A stretch of DNA of 48,621 nt from Rhodoferax sp. Lineage in GTDB: Bacteria; Pseudomonadota; Gammaproteobacteria; Burkholderiales; Burkholderiaceae_C. The translations under genes were made by a program, and so were the position numbers. Positions 34,049 to 42,604 of this stretch are shown here, piece by piece (positions within the stretch are counted from its first letter, which is position 1; each line of letters starts with the position of its first letter). The notes under the pieces are model-generated. The model was not told the DNA's origin. It saw only the letters and a program-made list of their open reading frames with translations, and did no database searches. Location of the stretch: positions 1 through 48,621 of the forward strand of contig JAUSNJ010000096.1 of the NCBI GenBank assembly GCA_030645355.1. The letters run 5' to 3'.

Positions 34049-35617
34049 ATGACCGCTTCAACCGACGCCAGCATCCTGATTGCCCAGCATGGTGACACCC
34101 AGTGCGCCCTGTTGCCCAACAAGGCCAACCGCCACGGCCTGATCACCGGCGCCACCGGAACCGGCAAAACCATCACCCTGCAGACCATGGCCGAAGGCTT
34201 TTCGCGCCTGGGCGTGCCGGTGTTCATGGCCGACATCAAGGGCGACCTGACCGGAATCTCGCAGCCCGGCAGCCCCCAACCCAAGCTGAGCCAGATCATC
34301 AAGGAGCGCGGCCTGCCCGAGCCAGCCTACCAGGCCTTCCCCACCACGCTGTGGGATGTGTTTGGCGAGCAGGGCCACCCGGTGCGCGCCACCGTCAGCG
34401 ACCTGGGTCCGCTGCTGCTCTCGCGCATGCTGAACCTGAACGAAACCCAGGCCGGCGTGCTGCAACTCGTGTTCAAGATCGCCGATGACGACGGCCTGCT
34501 GCTGCTGGACCTGAAAGACCTGCGCGCCATGTGTCAGGACGTGGGTGACAACGCAAGCCAGTACACCACCGAATACGGCAACATCAGCGCTGCCAGCATA
34601 GGCGCCATCCAGCGCGGGCTGATGCAGATTGAAAGCCAAGGCGGTGAGAAGTTCTTTGGCGAGCCCATGCTCAATATTGCCGACTTCATGCAGACCGATG
34701 CCAAAGGCCAAGGCGTCGTCAACATCCTGGCGGCCGACAAGCTGATGAACGCACCGCGCCTGTACGCCACTTTTTTGCTGTGGATGCTGAGCGAACTGTT
34801 CGAGACCCTGCCCGAGGTAGGTGATCTGGACAAGCCCAAGATCGTGTTCTTCTTCGACGAGGCCCACCTGCTGTTCAACGACGCACCCAAGGTGCTGCTG
34901 GAGCGCATTGAACTGGTGGTGCGCCTGGTGCGCAGCAAGGGCGTGGGCGTGTATTTTGTGACGCAGAACCCGCTGGACATTCCCGATTCCGTGCTGGCCC
35001 AGTTGGGCAACCGCGTGCAGCACGCGCTGCGCGCCTTCACGCCGCGCGACCAGAAGGCGGTCAAGTCAGCCGCCGACACCATGCGGGGCAACCCGGGTCT
35101 GGACATCGGCACGGCCATCACCGAACTGGCCGTGGGCGAGGCCTTGATCAGTTTTCTGGACAGCAAAGGCAGCCCCAGTGTGACGCAACGCGTGTTTGTG
35201 CTGCCGCCCAGCAGCCAGATAGGACCCATCACGCCCGATCAGCGCAAGACCCTGCTGGCCGAATCGCTGGTGGCGGGGGTTTATGAGAAGGAAGTGGACC
35301 GGGCGTCGGCGTTTGAGGCGATCAAGGGACGCACCCAGGCGCGCCAGCCTGCGGGCACGGTTGCACCTTCGCCCAATGGCACACCCGCGTCTGCAAGTAC
35401 AGCGCCAACCGGTGGAACTGCGGGCACACCGGCCGCTGCGCCCGAGAAAGGCATCTTCGACAGCATTGGCGACATGCTGGGTGGCGGCACCCGGCGCACC
35501 CGCACCAGTGTCGGTGAGCAGCTCGCCCGCAGTGCCGCCAGTTCGATTGGGCGCGAGGTGGGGCGGCAGATCATCCGCGGGGTACTGGGCGGAATCTTTG
35601 GCGGGTCGCGCAGGTAG
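34049..35617 (+). CDS. HerA/YjgR-like P-loop ATPase (DUF853)
   Basis: A 522-residue ATPase of the FtsK-HerA superfamily: Walker [19 protein letters not shown] near residue 35, Walker [13 protein letters not shown], and [20 protein letters not shown] with the arginine-finger region. The whole-protein pattern matches E. coli YjgR (DUF853), whose role is unknown. The C-terminal 100 residues are Ala/Pro/Gly-rich and end in a Gly-rich [13 protein letters not shown] tail. It stands alone on the plus strand. Confidence 0.9.
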   Translation: MTASTDASILIAQHGDTQCALLPNKANRHGLITGATGTGKTITLQTMAEGFSRLGVPVFMADIKGDLTGISQPGSPQPKLSQIIKERGLPEPAYQAFPTTLWDVFGEQGHPVRATVSDLGPLLLSRMLNLNETQAGVLQLVFKIADDDGLLLLDLKDLRAMCQDVGDNASQYTTEYGNISAASIGAIQRGLMQIESQGGEKFFGEPMLNIADFMQTDAKGQGVVNILAADKLMNAPRLYATFLLWMLSELFETLPEVGDLDKPKIVFFFDEAHLLFNDAPKVLLERIELVVRLVRSKGVGVYFVTQNPLDIPDSVLAQLGNRVQHALRAFTPRDQKAVKSAADTMRGNPGLDIGTAITELAVGEALISFLDSKGSPSVTQRVFVLPPSSQIGPITPDQRKTLLAESLVAGVYEKEVDRASAFEAIKGRTQARQPAGTVAPSPNGTPASASTAPTGGTAGTPAAAPEKGIFDSIGDMLGGGTRRTRTSVGEQLARSAASSIGREVGRQIIRGVLGGIFGGSRR

Positions 35618-35640
35618 CGCAGCGCACGGGAATTGCGCCA

Positions 35641-36087
35641 ATGAAGATACGCCCTATTCAAGCGGGCGAACTCCATGAATTGCTCGCGCTGTACGCCCAC
35701 CTGCATGACAAGGATGCGGCTCTGCCGCAGGCTGCAGTCATTGACGCAGTCTGGCAGGAGTTGATGCAGTCGACGCGCAACAAGTACTTCGGTTGCTACG
35801 TGGATGGCATGCTGGTTTCAAGTTGCACCATTGCGGTCATACCCAACCTGACACGGGGATGCAGGCCCTATGGCCTCATTGAAAACGTTGTGACGCACGC
35901 CAGCCACCGAAGAATGGGCTACGGCCAAGCGCTGCTTGCACATACGTTGGATTTCGCGTGGTCTGCCGGCTGTTACAAGGTGATGCTGATGACCGGTCGA
36001 ACAGACGCTGCGACCCTACAGTTCTACGAGTCGGCAGGATTTGACCGCCACGCAAAGCAGGCCTTCATAGCGAAGCCGGGCGTCTGA
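35641..36087 (+). CDS. GNAT family N-acetyltransferase
   Basis: A 148-residue acetyl-CoA-dependent transferase with the motif A signature VVTHASHRRMGYGQALLAH (R-x-x-G-x-G/A pyrophosphate loop) and motif B TDAATLQFYESAGF. The start follows the HerA-like gene by 23 bases, so the two may be co-transcribed. The substrate is unknown. Confidence 0.9.
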   Translation: MKIRPIQAGELHELLALYAHLHDKDAALPQAAVIDAVWQELMQSTRNKYFGCYVDGMLVSSCTIAVIPNLTRGCRPYGLIENVVTHASHRRMGYGQALLAHTLDFAWSAGCYKVMLMTGRTDAATLQFYESAGFDRHAKQAFIAKPGV

Positions 36088-36102
36088 AGCGCATACGTTT
36101 TC

Positions 36103-36735
36103 TCAAAAGCGGTGCCGATACCCTAAAGAAAAATAGTCTTCACCGTTGGCACCATAGTCATTGATCCGATCGTAGACGGCGCAGCGGTGGTGCAACCGCA
36201 TGAAGAACTCGTCTGCCTTGTTGCTGGGGCGTGAAACAGCCAACTCAATGATCAAAAATCCAAGCGTCTGACTGCCTTTTCCGCTGGGGCCGCGCTCCAA
36301 GGAACTGATGCTGCTGGTGTATGAAACCCCCAATGGGCCCAACCGGAGATCGGTCTGGAGCGTGTCTTTCCATGGAAAGCTGCTCCAGCGCAGAACCGGA
36401 ACAACCGCGATTTCAGTCAATGAATCCACGCCGAACTGCTGCCCAATCATGCCATCGATTTCCAGCGACATCGGCAACGATTGGGAGCGCCAGATGGTCT
36501 TGCTGGCCGTCAGCGCAACCATATGCTGTTCCAGGTAATTTGCCCTTCCCTGGGTCCATCCGGCAGGTTCTGAATCGTAGTATTTTCCGACGTAGACTCC
36601 GATGCTCGAGTCGAACTCCGCGGCAAGCGCGCTGGAGGGCAGCGCTAAAAACCCAAACAGCAGAATCCCGAGCAGTTTCAGTGCGCTTCCAACAATAGGA
36701 CCACGGTGCAGATCGATGCGATTGCGTTGTTTCAT
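36103..36735 (-). CDS. outer-membrane beta-barrel protein, PagL-like
   Basis: A 210-residue protein with a signal peptide (basic MKQRNRIDLHRG, hydrophobic LKLLGILLFGFLALPS, cleavage near ALAA). The body is made of amphipathic strands and it ends in the outer-membrane signature LGYRHRF. The C-terminal layout (FFMRLHHRCAVYD, then GANGEDYFSLGY) resembles lipid A 3-O-deacylase (PagL), which has an H-x-S in that place; here Cys follows Arg where Ser is expected. It could be a divergent deacylase or a non-catalytic relative. The chosen ATG has AGGGGCAAGAA before it; the longer frame lacks a signal peptide. Confidence 0.65.
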   Translation of the reverse strand: MKQRNRIDLHRGPIVGSALKLLGILLFGFLALPSSALAAEFDSSIGVYVGKYYDSEPAGWTQGRANYLEQHMVALTASKTIWRSQSLPMSLEIDGMIGQQFGVDSLTEIAVVPVLRWSSFPWKDTLQTDLRLGPLGVSYTSSISSLERGPSGKGSQTLGFLIIELAVSRPSNKADEFFMRLHHRCAVYDRINDYGANGEDYFSLGYRHRF

Positions 36736-36889
36736 TTCTTGCCCCTCTATGCAGTAAACGGTTGGAATACGAGTCACTGGGATGAAGTAGCTGGTCGACG
36801 CCTCATTCAACTCCCGAATCACAAAATTGGCAATGAGAAAACGCAAAATGACTAAACTCGATCCATTCCCACTTTCACCGTTTAGCACC

Positions 36890-37543
36890 ATGAAACCCCT
36901 CTCCCCTGAAGCGCGCGCCAACGTCCACCTGATTGACCACCCGCTGGTGCAGCACAAGCTGACCCTGATGCGCAACAAGACCGCCAGCACCAACAGCTTT
37001 CGCCGCCTGCTCAATGAACTCAGTAGCCTGATGGCCTATGAGGTCACGCGCGACATGGCCACGCAGGACATCGAGATCGAAACCCCGCTGGAAAAAATGA
37101 CCGGCAAGGTCATCGACGGCAAGAAGCTGGTGTTCGTCAGCATCCTGCGTGCCGGTAACGGCATTCTGGACGGCGTGCTGTCTGTGGTGCCCGGCGCACT
37201 CGTGGGCCACATCGGCCTGTACCGCGACCCTAAAACGCTGCAGGCCGTGGAGTACTACTTCAAGATGCCTAAAAACATGGATGAACGCGACATCATCGTG
37301 GTAGACCCCATGCTGGCCACCGGCAACTCGGCCGCCGCCGCCGTCACCCGCCTGAAGGAGTGCAAGCCCAAGTCCATCAAGTTTTTGTGCCTGCTGACCG
37401 CGCCCGAAGGTATCGAGACCATGTACAAGGCCCACCCGGATGTGGCGATCTACACCGCGGCAATAGACCGCGAGCTGAACGACCACGGCTACATCCTGCC
37501 GGGTCTGGGCGATGCGGGTGACCGCATCTTCGGCACGCAGTAA
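36890..37543 (+). CDS. upp: uracil phosphoribosyltransferase
   Basis: A 217-residue enzyme making UMP from uracil and PRPP. It has [12 protein letters not shown], the PRPP-binding loop [10 protein letters not shown] and the uracil-binding C-terminus [17 protein letters not shown]. The ATG at 36890 fits the conserved start near [16 protein letters not shown]. It lies 19 bases before the deaminase-like gene, an apt pair for pyrimidine salvage. Confidence 0.96.
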   Translation: MKPLSPEARANVHLIDHPLVQHKLTLMRNKTASTNSFRRLLNELSSLMAYEVTRDMATQDIEIETPLEKMTGKVIDGKKLVFVSILRAGNGILDGVLSVVPGALVGHIGLYRDPKTLQAVEYYFKMPKNMDERDIIVVDPMLATGNSAAAAVTRLKECKPKSIKFLCLLTAPEGIETMYKAHPDVAIYTAAIDRELNDHGYILPGLGDAGDRIFGTQ

Positions 37544-37562
37544 CCAACCAGGACGCGGTGCC

Positions 37563-38840
37563 ATGCTCGACCTGCTGATCCACAACGCCACCCTGCCCGA
37601 CGGCCGCACGAATATGTCCGTGGCCGTGCAGAGTGGCCGTATCGTCGAAGTAACGCAGGGTCTGCAAGTCCCGGCGGCCGAGACGCTGGATGCCGGTGGC
37701 CTGCTGCTAAGCCCGCCCTTTGTCGACGCCCACTTCCACCTGGACGGCACCCTGACCTATGGCATGCCGCGCATCAACCAGAGCGGAACGCTGCTCGAAG
37801 GCATTGCGCTGTGGGGCGAGCTCAAACCCAGCCTTACCGTGGACGCCATCATCGAGCGCGCCCTGACCTATTGCGACTGGGCCGTGGCGCAGGGGCTGCT
37901 GGCGATCCGCTCGCACGTAGACACGAGCGATCCGCGCCTGCTGGGCGTTCAGGCGTTGCTGGAGGTTCAAAAGCGCGTGGCGCCGTATATCGACCTGCAA
38001 CTGGTGGCCTTTCCGCAGGATGGCGTGCTGCGCACCCCCGGTGGCCTGGACAGCCTGCAGCGCGCGCTGGACCTTGGCGTGGACGTGGTGGGTGGCATTC
38101 CCCACTTCGAGCGCACCATGGCCGATGGCGCCACCAGCGTCAAGCTGCTGTGTGAAATCGCTGCCGCGCGCGGCAAGATGGTGGACATGCACTGCGACGA
38201 GTCCGACGACCCGCACTCGCGCCACATCGAATCCCTGGCCTACGAAACGCAACGGCTGGGCCTGCACGGCCGCGTGACCGGTTCGCACCTGACCTCCATG
38301 CACAGCATGGACAACTACTACGTGTCCAAGCTCATCGCGCTGATGGCAGAAGCCCAGGTCCATGTGGCCAGCAACCCCTGCGTCAACATCACGCTGCAGG
38401 GCCGCTTTGACACCTACCCCAAGCGCCGCGGCCTGACCCGCGTGCCCGAGCTGATGGCGGCAGGCCTGACCGTGGCCTTCGGCCAGGACGACATGATGGA
38501 CCCCTGGTACGCGCTGGGCAGCGCCGACATGCTGGAAGTGGCCAGCATGGGCCTGCACGTGGCCCAGATGACCAGCCAGGCCGCCATGTGCCAGTGCTTC
38601 GACGCCATCACCACCAACCCGGCCAGGATCCTGGGGTTGCAAGGCTATGGGCTGGAAAAAGGCTGCCACGCCGACTTTGTGCTGCTGCAGGCCCGCGACC
38701 CGGTGGAGGCCCTGCGCCTAAAGGCCACACGGCTCAAGGTGTTCAAGCGCGGCAAGTTGTTGGCACAGACACCGGCACGCACCGCCGCACTGAATCTGCC
38801 CGGGAGGCCGGCCCAGACCTCCTTCCTGCATGCCAAATAG
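37563..38840 (+). CDS. cytosine deaminase-like amidohydrolase
   Basis: A 425-residue metal-dependent hydrolase. Metal ligands are visible in PPFVDAHFHLDGTLTYG (HxH), DMHCDESDD (His and catalytic Glu/Asp region), GSHLTSMHSMDNYY and FGQDDMMDPWYALG (Asp). The overall form matches E. coli CodA (cytosine to uracil). Placement right after upp supports cytosine salvage, since Upp would use the uracil. A related deaminase with a different substrate cannot be excluded. Confidence 0.87.
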   Translation: MLDLLIHNATLPDGRTNMSVAVQSGRIVEVTQGLQVPAAETLDAGGLLLSPPFVDAHFHLDGTLTYGMPRINQSGTLLEGIALWGELKPSLTVDAIIERALTYCDWAVAQGLLAIRSHVDTSDPRLLGVQALLEVQKRVAPYIDLQLVAFPQDGVLRTPGGLDSLQRALDLGVDVVGGIPHFERTMADGATSVKLLCEIAAARGKMVDMHCDESDDPHSRHIESLAYETQRLGLHGRVTGSHLTSMHSMDNYYVSKLIALMAEAQVHVASNPCVNITLQGRFDTYPKRRGLTRVPELMAAGLTVAFGQDDMMDPWYALGSADMLEVASMGLHVAQMTSQAAMCQCFDAITTNPARILGLQGYGLEKGCHADFVLLQARDPVEALRLKATRLKVFKRGKLLAQTPARTAALNLPGRPAQTSFLHAK

Positions 38841-39041
38841 GCCCCTAGCCCTCGTAACCATTGCGTAAGTCACTACCAAAACTATAGCAACCACCATCGC
38901 AGCCGCCAAAGAAGGCGTGCCATGGCCGGCGTTTCCCGAACCGTCGATCTGTGCGGTGCAGCACAGTGATCGCTGGCTTGGGCGCCTATGCTGCAGTCAG
39001 GCTTGAAAGCCTGGATTTTCAACGCTTATCAGGGACAACCT

Positions 39042-39299
39042 ATGGACGGCATCACCCCGCGACCCACTATTGCAAAGCCTTTCTGGAATATGACAACGCC
39101 CGGCATGAAATCGCAGCAGGCCGACTGGAATGCCCTGGTCTGCCAGCTGACAGAGATGCGTGAAGCCTTGACAGCGCTGCGCGATGCCCTGGTAGAGACT
39201 GAACTTGCCTTGCGCGACTATCACTTCACCCTTGACACCTCTGAACGCCGAACGGCAGAACGGGAAGCCTTTCGATTGATCGGACGGGCCAGATCCTGA
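39042..39299 (+). CDS. small coiled-coil protein, unknown
   Basis: An 85-residue protein with a Pro-rich start (MDGITPRPTIAKPFWNM) and a long amphipathic helix (LVCQLTEMREALTALRDALV through FRLIGRARS). The ATG at 39042 has AGGGA upstream, so it is preferred over the in-frame ATG at 38988. No family is recognised. It stands alone between the deaminase and the AsmA-like gene. Confidence 0.5.
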   Translation: MDGITPRPTIAKPFWNMTTPGMKSQQADWNALVCQLTEMREALTALRDALVETELALRDYHFTLDTSERRTAEREAFRLIGRARS

Positions 39300-39335
39300 C
39301 TTCTTCACGTGGCATGGGCGGTATAGCCTGGTTCC

Positions 39336-40622
39336 CTATCTTTGAACTGCGCCTTTGCTGGGCGCAACGGGCTGCTGTGTGCCGCTGTGGAAAATTTCGC
39401 CAACGGAACTACCGACGCGGGCGCCAATGACGGTTCCAATGCCCGGAAGCACTGCGGTGCCGATGGCCGCGCCAGCCAAGAATCCCGGCGCCACCGAGAT
39501 GTTGGGTTTGACAACCGGCCCGCTCACGCTGAATGGCACGCTGATCGCGCCCTCCAGCAAATTCAGCTTGCCGCTGGCCTCAACCTGGCCGTGATAGACC
39601 GTGGCCTTGCCTGCGGCGCTGAACTTGCCGGTTCTGGCTTTGATGTCGGTTAATGTGACACGGGTGCCTTCATCGCCGTTTTGCGTGTCCATCACGCCGG
39701 AAAGCGCCTGCAAACCCGTTTGGCCGTGGTGCGATGTGCCGGCGGTGCGAATGGCCTCGTTCAAGTCGAACCGCAACAGCGTTGCGCCATTGACAGAAAA
39801 CACCGTATGCGTGTGCAGCGAACGCGTCAGCTCGGCCAACGAATGGCCGTCCGCCACGAAGGTGGTCTGGCCCGCGCCGTGGCCCGCGACGGGAGATCTC
39901 CGGCTGAAGGACGCCAACGTGCTCGCCACCTCAATGTCCTGCGGGGTCAAGTGGCCGCTCAGTTGCATGGCGCCGTTTGCAGCGGTCTTCAGCTCAGCCT
40001 TGCCGTGCGCCGTGCCACCGCCGATCTGGATGCGGGTCTGCCAGCGGTCGGCCTCGGCCTCACGCGTCAATGTCAGTGTGAACGCAGGGGTGATGCCAGG
40101 GCGGCGCAGCTCGGCACGCCGCGGCCGCCAATGGGGGGCAAAGTCGATTTCCCCGTCGTAGGCCAACGGGATGCCGCTGTAGGAGATCCAGGTCAGGTTG
40201 CGAAACATCAGGTGTTCGAGCGGCACGCCGTCACCCACGTCGTCCTCCTTCGCGCCCGGCCGCATCTGCAAGGCCCGCACCGAGTTGCGAGGGAAGACCG
40301 CGGTGTCGATGTCCACACGTTCAAACAGCAGCTTGCGATCCAGCAGCATGCGCAGGCCGGGATAGGCTTTGATGTGCTGGATGACCACCGGTTGCAATTG
40401 TTGCGTGCGAAAGTCGATCACAACGATAACGGGCTCTGGCAACAACTCCCAGTGGACTGAGCCAATGGTTAGCTCGACGCCCAGCCGTTCACTGGCCTCG
40501 GCGGCGAGCCAGATGGCCAGTTCCTTGTCGCTGGGCAGCCAGCAAACCGCAGCGACCCATGCCGCGATCACTGACGTGGCTGCGAGGCCGAAGCCGACCA
40601 ACCACTTTGACCGTATTTGCAT
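39336..40622 (-). CDS. AsmA-like protein (outer-membrane biogenesis)
   Basis: A 428-residue protein with one N-terminal membrane anchor (about 9-28: GFGLAATSVIAAWVAAVCWL), a first domain RLGVELTIGSVHWELLPEP as in AsmA, a long beta-rich middle, and a C-terminal section with repeated IKARTGKFSAAGKATVYHG and ISVPFSVSGPVVKPNISV that is the AsmA-type hallmark. AsmA-like proteins form bridge-like periplasmic structures for lipid transport. The Gly-rich tail GAAIGTAVLPGIGTVIGARVG is common in betaproteobacterial members. Confidence 0.82.
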   Translation of the reverse strand: MQIRSKWLVGFGLAATSVIAAWVAAVCWLPSDKELAIWLAAEASERLGVELTIGSVHWELLPEPVIVVIDFRTQQLQPVVIQHIKAYPGLRMLLDRKLLFERVDIDTAVFPRNSVRALQMRPGAKEDDVGDGVPLEHLMFRNLTWISYSGIPLAYDGEIDFAPHWRPRRAELRRPGITPAFTLTLTREAEADRWQTRIQIGGGTAHGKAELKTAANGAMQLSGHLTPQDIEVASTLASFSRRSPVAGHGAGQTTFVADGHSLAELTRSLHTHTVFSVNGATLLRFDLNEAIRTAGTSHHGQTGLQALSGVMDTQNGDEGTRVTLTDIKARTGKFSAAGKATVYHGQVEASGKLNLLEGAISVPFSVSGPVVKPNISVAPGFLAGAAIGTAVLPGIGTVIGARVGSSVGEIFHSGTQQPVAPSKGAVQR

Positions 40623-40679
40623 GGGTCATGCGTCCCGTTCGTCGCCGGGGAGGGACAACAATCCAGAGCGGAACCTTGT

Positions 40680-41138
40680 TTATTTTTCCAGGCCGTCGCG
40701 CATGGCCTTGACCGTGTTGTGCGATCGCTTGACGCTCTCAAACTGACGCTCAACGAACTCGCGCACATCTGCCGGCAGGGATTCCGTCAGGGCTTTGCTG
40801 TAGGTGCGGACAGCATGATCCTCCACGGCTTCCGTGGCAGCCAGAATCGCATGGTCACCTCCGCCCAGAGCAGACGTCAGGTCCATCCAGCGGCGGTGCA
40901 GGGCCCCTGAAACGGTACCTGTGTTTTCAGGTTCGCTGCCGAATACGTGCACCTGTGTTTGCAGTTCACCGACGAAATGCGCGCGGGATAGGCTTTGCTC
41001 AAGACAGTACGTTTTGATTTCCTGTGCTTCCATCTTTTCCGCAGCTTCCCGAAAGCCCTGCTGGTCGTCTCGGTTGAGCGCGATCAGCGTGTTCAGTGTG
41101 CGAATAACGTGATCTGGTGTCGTGACAGCTGTGTTCAT
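40680..41138 (-). CDS. DUF2383/PA2169 family four-helix protein
   Basis: A 152-residue ferritin-like helical protein with the family pattern LNTLIALNRDDQQGFREAAE, HFVGELQTQVH and WMDLTSALGGGDHAILAATE, then EDHAVRTYSKAL. The start at 41138 has AAAAGGA before it. Members are often stress-induced in proteobacteria and their role is unclear. The gene is monocistronic here. Confidence 0.82.
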   Translation of the reverse strand: MNTAVTTPDHVIRTLNTLIALNRDDQQGFREAAEKMEAQEIKTYCLEQSLSRAHFVGELQTQVHVFGSEPENTGTVSGALHRRWMDLTSALGGGDHAILAATEAVEDHAVRTYSKALTESLPADVREFVERQFESVKRSHNTVKAMRDGLEK

Positions 41139-41298
41139 AGAATTCCTTTTGAAGTCATTCGAATGTAGGCCGGCAGACTGCCCGCGTCGGTGCAGCAGCG
41201 AACATTCGATGGGCACTGCGCACCCCGAATCCACTTCGCCTGCATAGTCACCCGAACCCCGAGCAAAATACAGCATTCCCAATCCAAATCAGCACCCC

Positions 41299-41766
41299 AT
41301 GCCCCACTACTGGCTCATGAAATCTGAACCCAGCGAAGTCTCGGTGGACGACGCGCTGGCGGCACCCAACGCCACGGTTCCCTGGACCGGTGTACGCAAC
41401 TACCAGGCTCGCAACTTCATGCGCGACGCCATGCAGGTGGGCGATGGCGTACTGTTCTACCACTCCAGCTGTGCCGAGCCGGGTATCGTGGGCATTGCGC
41501 GAGTGGCGTCCGGCGCGTACACCGATCCCACGCAGTTCGAGGCGGACTCACCCTACTTCGACCCGGGTTCCAAGAAGGATGCGCCGCGCTGGTTGCTGGT
41601 GGATGTGCAGGTGCTGCACAAGACGCGCAACCTCACGCTGCCCGAGCTGCGCGCCGCGCCTGAGTTGGCGGACCTGCTGGTGCTCAAGAAAGGCAACCGC
41701 CTGTCCATCACGCCGGTGGAGCCACGCCACTGGCAGGCGATCCTGGAGCGTATCGATGCCGCTTGA
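41299..41766 (+). CDS. EVE domain protein
   Basis: A 155-residue single-domain protein: HYWLMKSEPSEVSVDDAL, TGVRNYQARNFMRDAM, VLFYHSSCAEPGIVGIARV. The EVE fold belongs to the PUA-like class and binds modified bases in DNA or RNA in several systems. The length matches stand-alone bacterial EVE proteins. Its end overlaps the next gene by eleven bases. Confidence 0.92.
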   Translation: MPHYWLMKSEPSEVSVDDALAAPNATVPWTGVRNYQARNFMRDAMQVGDGVLFYHSSCAEPGIVGIARVASGAYTDPTQFEADSPYFDPGSKKDAPRWLLVDVQVLHKTRNLTLPELRAAPELADLLVLKKGNRLSITPVEPRHWQAILERIDAA

Positions 41767-42376
41767 GGTCTCCCTGCTGATCCTGGCCGTTTGCGTCGCA
41801 CTGGTGTTGCGCCCTTGGCGCATGCTGGTGGGCGGGGATCTCGTCTCCCCGCTGATGGGAGCCTTGGTGGTGTTGCCCTGGATCTGGGCCGTGCCGCGCT
41901 TGCAGACCATGCCCCTCCCGCTGCAGCTTTCCGGCGCTTGCGCGGTGACGCTGATGCTGGGTTGGCCCATGGCCATACTGGTGCTCACCACCGTTGCCGT
42001 GCTTTCCGGTCTGATTGCGAGTGCCGAGCCCCATGTGCTGGTGTCCCAGTTGTTCTGGCACGGTGCAGTGCCGGCGACTCTGGCCCTTGGCATGGGCGCT
42101 GCCATTCGGCGGTGGGCGGGCAACCAGGTGTTTGTCTACATTCTTGGGCGTGCATTCGCCGGGACCATCGCCTGCACATTTGCCGCTCAGGCATTGGCAC
42201 AATGGGCCGGATACGAGCTTGCAAACATTGGCCCCGGAATAACCATGGTCGGCCACTGGTTGCTGGCCTGGGGCGATGGCTTCATGACGGGACTACTGGC
42301 GGCGATTTTTGTGGCCTACAGACCCCAATGGCTCGCCACCTGGTCAGACGCGCTCTATCTGAAAAAACGCGAGTGA
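41756..42376 (+). CDS. integral membrane protein, CbiM-like permease
   Basis: A 206-residue membrane protein with about six hydrophobic segments (LLILAVCVALVLRPWRML, ALVVLPWIWAV, ACAVTLMLGWPMAILVLT, and more). The conserved LQLSGACAVTLMLGWP, FVYILGRAFAGT and GDGFMTGLLAAIFVAY stretches resemble the energy-coupling-factor permease group found in Burkholderiales. The substrate is unknown. The eleven-base overlap with the EVE gene implies co-translation, but no functional link is known. Confidence 0.6.
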   Translation: MPLEVSLLILAVCVALVLRPWRMLVGGDLVSPLMGALVVLPWIWAVPRLQTMPLPLQLSGACAVTLMLGWPMAILVLTTVAVLSGLIASAEPHVLVSQLFWHGAVPATLALGMGAAIRRWAGNQVFVYILGRAFAGTIACTFAAQALAQWAGYELANIGPGITMVGHWLLAWGDGFMTGLLAAIFVAYRPQWLATWSDALYLKKRE

Positions 42377-42604
42377 TATCGGCGAGCGCCGCTCAGCCCA
42401 TCAACCACGCTTACACGCGTTTACATACGCTTACCCATATTGCATTTGCTTTGCGGAATGCACGCCCACTCCCTCTGATAATTTCAGCATCCATCTGTTC
42501 ATTGATGGAAGTCCGTAACGTACTGTCGATGTCGGGTACCTTCCCGCGCTCGACCACCTTCGATACAAAAAACAAACGAAGACGGTTCTGTATTTGGGAG
42601 TGTC

